From Sorghum bicolor (Eukaryota; Streptophyta; Magnoliopsida; Poales; Poaceae): a stretch of DNA of 64,000 nt. Of this stretch, positions 55,333-64,000 are shown one piece after another. Location of the stretch: the NCBI RefSeq assembly GCF_000003195.3, contig NC_012870.2:33611209-33675208 (forward strand). Direction: 5' to 3'. Each line of letters opens with the position of its first letter. Positions within the stretch are counted from its first letter, which is position 1. The notes below the pieces were generated by a model. It made no database searches. It worked only from the letters and a program-made list of their open reading frames with translations, and had not been told where the DNA came from. A program made the translations under genes and the position numbers.

Positions 55333-58300
55333 GTTTGCCGATGATGGAAAGTTAGGTCAGGGGTTTACATAGGCTGATGATCTAGTAGAAGTAGATATAG
55401 GTAATGGTGATAGGCCAAGGTCTACTTTTATTAGTGCTAAGTTAGATTCTGAGTGTAAGCAACAATTAACCGATTTGATAACGGAATATAAAGATTGCTT
55501 TGCTTGGGACTATACCAAAATGCCTAGTTTAGACCAATCGATTGTTGAACATCGGTTCCCTATTAAGTTTGGATTTTGGCACATCAGCAGCCAGCGCACC
55601 GATGCAATCCTAATATTCTTCCTCATATTAAGGCCGAAAAAACTAAACTTATTGAAGCTAAATTTATTCGGCAATGTTGGTATGCCGAATGGATTTCTAA
55701 TGTTGTTCCTGTCTATAAGAAGAATGAAAAACTTCGTGTCTGCATTGACTTCAGGAATCTCAATAAAGCCACGTCGATGGATGGATATCCAATGCTAGTT
55801 GCCGATTTGTTGGTTGATGCTACGGCTGGACATCGGGTTATTAGCTTCATGGAAGACAATGCGGGTTACAATCAAATATTCATGGCTGAAGAAGATATTC
55901 CTAAAATGACATTTAGGTGTCCTGGTCATGTTGGATTATTTGAATGGATAGTCAAGACCTTTGGTTTGAAAAATGTTGGTGCTACTTATCAGAGGGCTAT
56001 GAATTTCATCTTTCACGAGTTCATCGGCAAGATAGTGGAAATCTATATTGATGATGTGGTGGTTAAGTCTGGAGATTTCATGAAACATCTAGCCGATTTG
56101 CGAAAGGTGTTAGAATGCACAAGGAAGCATGGTTTTAAGATGAATCCTAATAAATGTGCATTTGGTGTATCGGCAGGACAATTTCTTGGTTTCATGGTGC
56201 ATCAAAGGGGGCTTGAAATTAGTAGGAGATCCATTGATGCCATCAACAAGATAGTTGCTGCCACCAATAAAACTGAACTTCATTGATTGATCAGCAATAT
56301 AAATTTTATCAGACGATTTATATCTAATTTGTCTGGTAAGATTCGTGCTTTCAGTCCTTTGCTTAAGTTAAAAGCCGATCAAGAATTTGTGTGGGGGAAA
56401 GAGCAACAATTAGCATTGGATGAGATCAAGAATTATTTGACAAGTCCTCCGGTTTTGATTCCTCCTCAACAAGGAAAGCCTTTTAGATTATATTTGTCTA
56501 CCGATGGGATGGTCATCGGTTCAGCTCTAATTCAAGAATTTGAAGGGAAGGAGCGTGTGATTTATTATCTAAGTAGAAGACTGGTGGATGCTGAAACGAG
56601 GTATTTGGCAATTGAAAAGTTGTGCTTATGTTTATACTTTTCTTGTATCAAATTGAGACATTACTTGCTATCGACCGAATGCACTGTCATATGCAAAGAT
56701 GATGTAGTCCGATACATGTTATCAATGCCGATTATGAATGGTAGAATCGGCAAGTGTATATTAGCGTTGTTGGAATTTGATCTACGCTACGAATCGGCTA
56801 AAGCGGTTAAAGGGCAGATTATGGCTGATTTCGTAACTCAATATTGCGGTGTAGTGAATGCTTTGGAAATCATTCCTTGGATGCTCTTCTTTGATGGATC
56901 CACATGTGACCGGGGGGCAGGGATCGGTATAGTATTAATTTCTCCCTCGGGAAAGAAGTATCAATTCTCTTTGCCGATTGTTGCCACATCGACAAATAAT
57001 CAAGCTGTGTACCAAGCTTTGATCAAAGGATTGGAATTATTGAAGGAGATTCATGCTGATGTCGTTGAGATTTTCGGTGATTCCATGCTCGTTATAAATC
57101 AATTGGCTGGAATTTATGAATGCCGAAGTGAGGTTTTAATATTCTATTATGAAAGATGCGTACAACTGTTAAGGGAATTCAAAGATTTCCGATTAGAGCA
57201 TATTCCTTGGTTACATAATGAAGAAGCTAACCGATTGGCTCAACACGCCTCGGGATATCAACCCATCTTGGACATATTATCGGCAGTCAGTGTCGATGAT
57301 TGGAGAAAGGAAATTATTAACTATTTGAAGAATCTGTCCAAGAAAGTTGAGAGGCGTGTTAGATTTCAAGCTACAAAGTATGTACTCCTTGAAGAAGAGT
57401 TGTATTATCGGACGATAGATGGAATCTTGCTCAAGTGTTTGAGTGATGATGAAGCTAATAGTTTGATGGGTGAAATTCATGAAGGAGTATGTGAAGCACT
57501 TCAATCGGCTTTCAAGATGAAATGGATGATTAGGAGAAACAAATATTATTAGCCGACTATACTTGAAGATTGTTTTAAATATTTTAAAGGATGTCAAGGG
57601 TGTCAGAAGTTTGGCAATATTCAAAGAGCACCTGCATCGGCCATGAATCCCAGTATTAAACCTTGGCCATTCCGAGGATAGGCTATTGATCTCATCGGCC
57701 AGATTTATCCACCATCAAGCAAAGGGCATAAATTTATCTTAGTTGCCACTAACTATTTCACCAAATGGGTTGAGGCTATTCCTTTGAAGAAAGTAACATC
57801 AGCCAACATGATTGATTTTGTAAAAGAGCATATTGTTTACCGATTTGGCAAACAATTACTACTGATCAGGGTACTATGTTCACATCGGGGGAGTTTGATG
57901 AGTTTGCAATCGGTAAGTGGATTAAAGTATTGAACTCTTCTCCTTATTATGCTCAAGCTAATGGATAGGCCGAAGCTTCTAACAAAGGGATTATTAACCT
58001 CATCAAATGGAAAATTGAAGAAAATCCTAGGAGATGGCACACATTGTTAAACAAAGCTTTGTGGTCGTATCGGATGGTGTGTCATGGATCGACCAAAGTA
58101 TCGCCCTATCAATTGGTATATGGACATGATGCGGTATTACCCTGGGAGATTAAAACTGGTTCCAGACAGATTTCTTCTCAAGATCAGCTGGTTGCCGATG
58201 ATTATGCTACTTTGATGAATGATGAGTTGGATGATTTAGCAGGGCATCGGTTAAAAGCTCTAATTAATATAGAAGAAAATAAAAAGAGAGTTACTAAATG

Positions 58301-58550
58301 GTATGATAAGAAGGTGAAGGCTAAAGAGTTTGCCGATGGAGATTTGGTGTGGAAGTAAATTCTACCGATTGGGACTAAAAGGTCAAAATTTTGAAAATGG
58401 TCTCCTAATTGGGAAGGTCCTTATTGGATAAATCGGTCTGCTCCTGGCAATGCTTATATTTTAGAGACTCTCGAAGAAGTTGAATTTCCCAGAGCATTAA
58501 ATGGAAAATATTTAAAGAGATACTATCCTAGTATCTGGGTTGACGCATAA
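55325..58550 (+). pseudogene. Tat-B pol: reverse transcriptase, RNase H, integrase
   Basis: It starts at ATG 55325, overlapping the protease stop by eight bases as in Tat-A. Reverse transcriptase with YIDD (about 56045), first RNase H (LYLSTDGMVIGS) and second RNase H are readable. In the second RNase H the catalytic Glu seen in Tat-A (AEYQAL) is Val (AVYQAL). In the integrase zinc site the second His is Leu (EALQSAF against GAHQSAF). One base is missing near 55580, a TGA lies at 56284, TAGs at 57549, 57680 and 57966, and a deletion of 7-8 bases near 57850 shifts frame. The C terminus (WEGPYW...YYPSIWVDA) is better preserved than in Tat-A. Confidence 0.84.
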
Positions 58551-58690
58551 AAGTTCAAATGTCGATAACACTCCTATCGGCTGGATGAAATATGTCTAGA
58601 ATCATGCATAATGTTTAAGTGCCGATAACAGTCCTATCAGGTAGACCAGAATAATTAGAAGTTTTCTGAGGGCAGAATTGAACGAGCAGC
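58551..58690. terminator. Tat-B convergent gap with decayed hairpins
   Basis: Counterpart of 29009-29163. The first inverted repeat (58561-58581) has one changed stem base and the second (58621-58641) two. Confidence 0.4.
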
Positions 58691-59124
58691 CGATGAAGAG
58701 CTCATAGGTTCAGCAAAGCTTGAATAGCTGATATGGCACGCAGACGGATCTGGTTGGCCTCTTCTATCTCTCGAATATCTTCATCGGCAAAACCCTCCAC
58801 TGGCTTCAGCTCCTCCTTCATCTGCAGTGCTTTGCGGGCTTGGACATCTCGTTCTTGTTGAAGAGTCAGGTAGCTGGCTTTCTTCTTGCTGGGCTTGAGT
58901 CAGGGCATCTTCCACTTGCTTAAGCGCAGCTAGCAAGGCTTCTCTTCTTGCCGATAGATCGGAGATCTTTTGTTTTAGGCCATCTCCTGAGGACTGCAGA
59001 ACGCCGATGCTCTTGTGTGTCTCATCGGTGGCATGCTTTACTTGCATCATTTCCTCTACGAGCCAGGCGTGAGCAGCTCTATCGGCAAGACACTGAGTGG
59101 CCTTTTGATACTGGAGTTGACGGC
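58691..59124 (-). pseudogene. Tat-B antisense gene, last exon (partial)
   Basis: It matches Tat-A exon 6: KISDLSARREALLAALKQ, a coiled coil, with a frameshift near 58870 and a changed stop region. The exon is cut on its 5' side by Athila-H at 59125; the rest of the antisense gene must lie beyond the window. Confidence 0.65.
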
Positions 59125-62113
59125 TGTTGACGGTCCTTAAGTATCAAATTTAATCATCAAATAAATAAAGAAAAGGATCCAAATACAACCAACATCTAAA
59201 CTTAGGGTTTTATCTGACAGAATTCCACGAGTTTTGGTGTTTGTCTATTTCTACAGGGGGTTATCAGGAAATACGGAGGAAAGGCCCGCACGTCGGGTTT
59301 ACATAGAGATATTAACGTGCCGCACAATTTTCTATCATCTAGAAGACTCCAGAAGCCACGAGAACAAAGCGGAAGCCGAGAGGGCTCAGGGACAGGGCGC
59401 CCGCCCTAGTCCTTAGGGCGCCCGACCACCTATTTCGGCCAATCACGTTCAACTTCGCGGATTATGCTCCACCGACCTTAAGGATCAAGAATAACCATTC
59501 AATCAATGTCGGTTTGATCCGACGGCCCAGATTTACTTGAGGGGACTATATAAGCTGACCCCCTCGCCCCTGGAGGAGGCACCCCTTGATCCCTATTCAT
59601 TATTCATAGACAGAGCAAAAGCTAGGGTTTTGAGATGAGAGCTCTCCTCTCATCGCTAAACTAGAGTAGATCTAGATAGTAGCGAGACGGAGAGCGAGGG
59701 TGGATTGGAGGAGAGGCCGGCCTGTCGGTTCTTCCTCTGGTTGTACTTCGTCATGATCAAGCTCTAATGAAGCTTGCTCATGGGATGACTCTGGTAATCT
59801 ACTTCTAATTCATTATGCAATTACTAATCATGTATGTTCTGGTTCACAACTCTTTTGAGTACTTTAATCTATACGACGCTATAGGTGAGAGTTATAGTAT
59901 AGGTGTAAGCGTAGTGCTTAGACCTAGATTACTTGTGGATTGTTGACGGTCCTTAAGTATGAAATTTAATTATCAAATAAACAAAGAAAAGGATGCAAAT
60001 GAAATCAACATCTAGACTTAGGGTTTTATCTGACAGAATTCCACGAGTTTTGGTGTTTGTCTATTTCTGCAGGGGGTTATCAAGAAATACGGAAGAAAGG
60101 CTCACACATCGGGATTACATAGAGATATTAACGTGCCGCGCAATTATCTTACATCTAGAAGACTCCAGAAGCCACGAGACCGAAGCGGAGACGAAACGGG
60201 GCCAGAGGCAGGGCGCCCGCCCTGTTCCCCTGGGCGCCCGCCCCCTCCCTGAGTCCAATCAGGACTCTACTTTGTGGGAGATCTCCACCTACCTAAAGGA
60301 TGAATCTAAACCATACAATCTATGTCGGTTTGATCCAACGGCCCATATTCACTTGAAGGGACTATAAAACCAGACCCCCTGGCCCCTGGAGGAGAGAGCC
60401 TCTCAACCCTAATTCATTATTCTCAAGGGAGAAGAAGCCTCTGATCAAGATTAGAGCCACCACATCAATTAGACATCTAGATTAGCATAGCTACATAGGA
60501 TTAGAACTAGAAGGAGTCAATCTTCGATTGGTTTCTGGATCTGTCAAGAGGATTCTTTGTAATTCTCTAATTGTGCTTCTAATTGCTTTCTAATTATCTT
60601 TGTTCTTCAATATTATGAATATGACTTTGTTCTACTTCAATATATTGCTTATGACTTTGCTCTACTTGCTTATATTCAAGATTATATTGTTCTTAGTTTA
60701 TCATAGTTATGTACTTGGCTTAGTTAGATTGGATCTATATACATGCTTAAGATCGTATAGCGTTTATCCATCGGATCCATGGGTAAATGATAGATATTGT
60801 GTAGGTGTGGTGCTTATATAGTATTTATCTGCTATTGTACCCAATATGCCAGATCGTGGGGTAGTTCGTGATAGTGACAGCTTCATTGATTCTTATATAG
60901 TCCCCCTCTCATGTATTGGGATGGCAGAGCAACATTATTACAGGGGAGTGATTTCTATGTTTCTCATTTACCTTGCTAATATCACTATGCATGGGCGTAG
61001 TCTTGTCTCATAATGATTGCTAAGTATGCTTGCACTAACTATGATAATGCTAGACTATATAGTTGAGAATAACTTAGGGAATATTCTTGTAGTTCGTTCT
61101 AATACCATGCTAATGACTTTCTAGAGTATCTAATTGAGCTGCTTATCATATTTATATGTGGCTGATCAGATTAATTATCCTTGTCACTATTCATTACTTC
61201 ATATATCTTTTATGTGACACTTATCCCTGTATGAAAGAGTTAGATAATTGTTCTCAATTACATATGCAATGATAGATACTCAATCTCATATTCTATTCTG
61301 TAATCAATATTGATGATTGCTAATCCCTTCCCAGTGGTAAAAATATAAATAACGATACCTGGAATACTTCCCGGTTAAAATGCTACATCGGTATTAATCT
61401 GTGTGCTTGCAGATCCCATTCATTATTTATTTAGAAGAGCAATTGCATATTTCAATACTGCGTCTCTCATGTCATGCTGGGGATGACAACTTGGCTTAAG
61501 TGGTGTGAGGGATAGGTTTGGCATTTTTGGCACCGTTACTAGAATTAGAAAACTGTCTACTTTTAGTAATGATGTTAAGAATACCCAACAATCCCCTGTC
61601 TAGCTGGATGGTGTGGTAGGCCGCGTAGGTGACAGTTACGTTGGTCCCTTGTAGTCCACCTCTTGTTAGCAAGACGGGTAGGGTTTATCGGCCTATGGAT
61701 AAGCATCATTTGTGGTGTATTCTTATCATGTGGTTCGTCCCAGACATAGACATACCCCTTTGAAGTAGAGAAACCATAGTTATCTTCTCTATTCTGCTAC
61801 CATCGCCCATATACTAGATTGCTCTATTCTCGATTCCCATATTATCACTCACTGTTATATTACCTTTAATATTGTTCTTATTCAATTCTACCATCTTTCC
61901 TATTTACACCTATCTGTCTATCTTGGTTAAGTTAGAGCGTAGTTGGTTCTCCCATTTCCCTGTGGATACGATAAAACCTTTAACCGGGTAAAAGCTACAA
62001 CGGTATCCGCGTGCTTGCGGATTTATCTGTGTGCGTATAAATACCATAGTACACTCTAGTGCCATGTTAGGGATGACAACCTAGTATTCAAGTGGTGTTA
62101 GCAAGTGTCAACA
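59125..62113 (+). repeat. Athila-H 5' LTR, interrupted by S2
   Basis: Ends AGTGTCAACA at 62113; without S2 it is about 1.34 kb. TATATAA at about 59547-59553; paired GGGCGCCC at 59395 and 59416. S2 sits at 59941-61590. Confidence 0.82.
59941..61590 (+). repeat. Solo LTR of the Athila-G type (S2)
   Basis: TGTTGACGGTCC...AATACCCAACA, 1650 bp, very close to S1. Flanks are TGGAT and ATCCC, which do not match, so no target duplication is evident; inter-element recombination or mutation may have removed it. Paired GGGCGCCC at 60211 and 60232; internal TGGCACCGTT at 61528-61537. Confidence 0.85.
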
Positions 62114-62121
62114 CGCATTTT

Positions 62122-62139
62122 TGGCGCCGGTGCCGGGGA
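62122..62139 (+). promoter_or_regulatory. Athila-H primer binding site (tRNA-Asp)
   Basis: TGGCGCCGGTGCCGGGGA, one base from the tRNA-Asp 3' complement, eight bases after the LTR end. Confidence 0.85.
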
Positions 62140-62273
62140 AACGGTTGCTAAGTTGACTACGAACTAGCTTAATCATTTTTAAAAAAAAAAATAAAAAAAA
62201 TATTTTTCCTTTTATCCTTTGCCTTATCTCTGCTATTCTTTCTTCTTATCTAATCCTTGATCTCTGGTATATC

Positions 62274-63821
62274 ATGAATTCAAACATGTCTATCTATGAA
62301 TTTCATAGACCTACGGGCACACATCTTGAACCACCAAAATCTTGAAAACCTATCATAGCATCTAGTTTTGAGATAGACCCCGAATACATAGAATTTGTTC
62401 AAAAACAACCTTTCTCAGGAGAAGGTGAAGAAAATCCATACACACACCTAAGAGAGTTTTATCGAGTCTGTGAGCTCCTTCGCATTGAAGGCATGTCCGA
62501 TGAGACCCTTAAATGGAAGCTCTTTCCGTTCTCTTTAACATGAAAAGCTAGACATTGGTACAAACTCAAAGTATGGAGTGTTCATGGAGATTGGAATGAG
62601 TTATATAATAGTTTTCTTTTTAAATATTTTCCAATCTCCAAAGTGGCGAAACTTCGGTGTGAGATTATTTCTTTTAGACAACTGGAAGAAGAATCTCTTA
62701 GGAAATCATGGGACCGCTTTATTAACCTTACTCTCACTGGCCCAAAGCTTTCTATTCCAGAAGAAGTTCTTCTAATTCACTTTTTTTAGGGCCTTAGTGG
62801 GGAAAATAAGCAAACCTTGAATACAGCCTCTAGAGGATCCTTCTATCACCTACCTGCTAGTGAAGCTTGGAATTTGATTGATCTAATGAGCGGAAAGTCT
62901 CCTAGCTTTTATATCCCTGAGAAAGAGAAAGAACCAGTTCCTAGACAAGAAGAAGAAGTTTCGATAGCCAGATCACAACCACTTCAATCCCAAACTTTAG
63001 CTATCGATCCTAAACCATCAATACCCTAAAATTCTCTAAGGGAGCAAGGAATTCCAACCTTAAATATTTTAGATGTTGATGGTTTAGACTTCTGGTTCCA
63101 TAAGAGACCTTCAAGCAGGGATAATTCAAATCCTTGTAATAATGGTTCTTTTAGAGAATGTCCTGGTTCCTGTTATGAAGAAGTCGAGAATGACATATCA
63201 AGTGAAGGAGAGCTAAACCATATAGAAGATTCTATCTGCTCTCCTTCCATGTTCACAAATTCTAAATCCATCCTTGACCTTAGAGACCCCTCTTATCCCT
63301 CTCCTTTTAAGTCTCATGATGATCCTAGCAATCCATCAAGACAACCAAACCACAGGAGTCATGAAGACCATAAGGATGGCATAGAAGGAGAGCTAAGCCA
63401 TAGAGAAGATTCTATCAGCTCCCCTGTCTTCACAAGTTCTAAACGGCTGGAATGTGTAGAATGGATGGATAAGGAAGAAGCCTTAATCGATTCTAACTTT
63501 GGCTTAATTTCAAATGGTGAGTTCTTGACTCCTTTTGAAGATGAGATTCATCCAACTACAGAAGAAGACATAGGCGAGACCAATCCAGGAGAAACTCCGA
63601 ACATTCAGATTGGAGATGAAGATAACATTAATGAGCATGGAATTTATTTCATAGCCACTTTGTTTACTCCATGCTCATATGTAACATCTTCCCAATCTAT
63701 TGGTCTCTCCAACATCACCACATTTGAGATCTCCAACCCCCTCTTCCTTTCTATTTATAAAAACTTTAAAACGGTGGTTGTTGATGCATATGTCTATAAT
63801 AAATATTGCAGATCTCGTTGA
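62274..63821 (+). pseudogene. Athila-H gag and downstream acidic region
   Basis: One frame from ATG 62274 to the TGA at 63819-63821. The gag core (about 62390-62900) shows ENPYTHLREFYRVCELLRIEG, WKLFPFSL, ARHWYKL, FLFKYFPISKVAKLR and SFRQLEEESL. In-frame stops lie at about 62343 (TGA), 62541 (TGA), 62787 (TAG) and 63027 (TAA). The C-terminal 190 residues (63249-63821) are open, acidic and Ser/Pro-rich, with no recognised domain. No zinc knuckle or protease is seen before 63821. The copy is inactive. Confidence 0.75.
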
Positions 63822-64000
63822 ATTGATCTTGATATAGGTCAGCCTTGGAAGGGAAACCACTTCGCCGACATAAATTGATGGTTTCCCAAGGACAAGCTTA
63901 GTGTCTTAAAATAAGCACTGATCAGATCTTAACATGAGCTTTTAATTATTTACAACATTACCTGGTGTATTGAGCATATAAGGATAATTATAAAAATATT
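63822..64000 (+). other. Athila-H internal sequence after gag, no gene seen
   Basis: A short AT-rich stretch to the window edge; nothing recognisable. Confidence 0.4.

Larger units (their letters stand above)
49268..59124 (+). mobile_element. Second Tat-A family element, 5' part (Tat-B)
   Basis: Interrupted 5' LTR, primer site, gag, protease, pol and the last exon of an antisense gene, cut by Athila-H at 59125; the rest lies beyond the window. It is collinear with Tat-A, which allows indels and stops to be assigned to one copy or the other. It is heavily mutated, with more stops than Tat-A. Confidence 0.88.
59125..64000 (+). mobile_element. Athila-type LTR retrotransposon, 5' part (Athila-H)
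   Basis: 5' LTR (interrupted by S2), tRNA-Asp-type primer site and gag; the element continues past 64000. The left flank is ACGGC (59120-59124); its partner is outside the window. Its LTR shares the TGTTGACGGTCC start and U3 motifs with Athila-D and S1/S2 but ends like Athila-D. Confidence 0.82.

Noticed and set aside
62178..62215. A-rich run as a possible poly(A) tail of a retroposed gene or LINE/SINE
   Set aside because: It lies in the Athila-H leader just after the primer site, with no target duplication or upstream gene.

Overview
This window is plant nuclear DNA made almost entirely of nested LTR retrotransposons; I found no host gene, tRNA, rRNA or CRISPR array. The families present (Ty3 elements of Athila, Tat and chromovirus type, plus a gag-only copia-type element), their primer sites and their dense nesting suggest a grass (Poaceae, perhaps sorghum or sugarcane relatives), probably in heterochromatin. 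That assignment is an inference from element type.

Layout. 1-3877: left part of a minus-strand Athila-type element (Athila-D) with protease, gag, tRNA-Asp primer site and 5' LTR. 3878-4382: orphan retroelement ORF. 4383-8444: chromovirus-type gag-protease element without polymerase (Chromo-F), bounded by two 700-bp LTRs. 8445-11563: minus-strand Tat-type fragment (Tat-E), 5' LTR through gag to the protease active site. 11564-48830: Copia-R, a gag-only element with a tRNA-iMet primer site. Its gag is split by a truncated Athila insertion (Athila-G, 12967-15320) and its 3' LTR is split by a 26.7-kb Tat-type element (Tat-A, 21371-48082). Tat-A in turn contains a 14.3-kb minus-strand Tat-type element (Tat-T, 30781-45043). 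48831-49267: fragment of an Athila-like LTR. 49268-59124: second copy of the Tat-A family (Tat-B), whose 5' LTR holds a solo LTR (S1, 49321-50971). Tat-B is cut by Athila-H (59125 to beyond 64000), whose 5' LTR holds another solo LTR (S2, 59941-61590). Target-site duplications support Tat-A (CACGT/CATGT), Tat-T (GAAAG), Athila-G (GAGCT) and, with one mismatch, S1 (GTCGG/GTTGG).

How the genes work together. Each autonomous-type element encodes gag (particle shell), protease, reverse transcriptase, one or two RNase H domains and integrase, the set needed to copy RNA to DNA and insert it. Most copies are broken by stops and frameshifts. The most striking content is a pair of antisense, intron-containing genes between pol and the 3' LTR of the two Tat families. 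Tat-A carries a six-exon gene with a plant mobile domain, and Tat-T a six-exon gene of the 'putative gypsy type transposon' family. Each has its own TATA box about 150 bp before the start codon and converges tail-to-tail with pol across a hairpin-bearing gap. Tat-T landed inside an intron of the Tat-A antisense gene. The two families also show strong, family-specific enrichment of a short CG-containing word (CCGAT/ATCGG in Tat-A and Tat-B, TCGA in Tat-T).

Exon boundaries, frames and target-site duplications were read by eye. Family names are from recognised motifs; no search was run.
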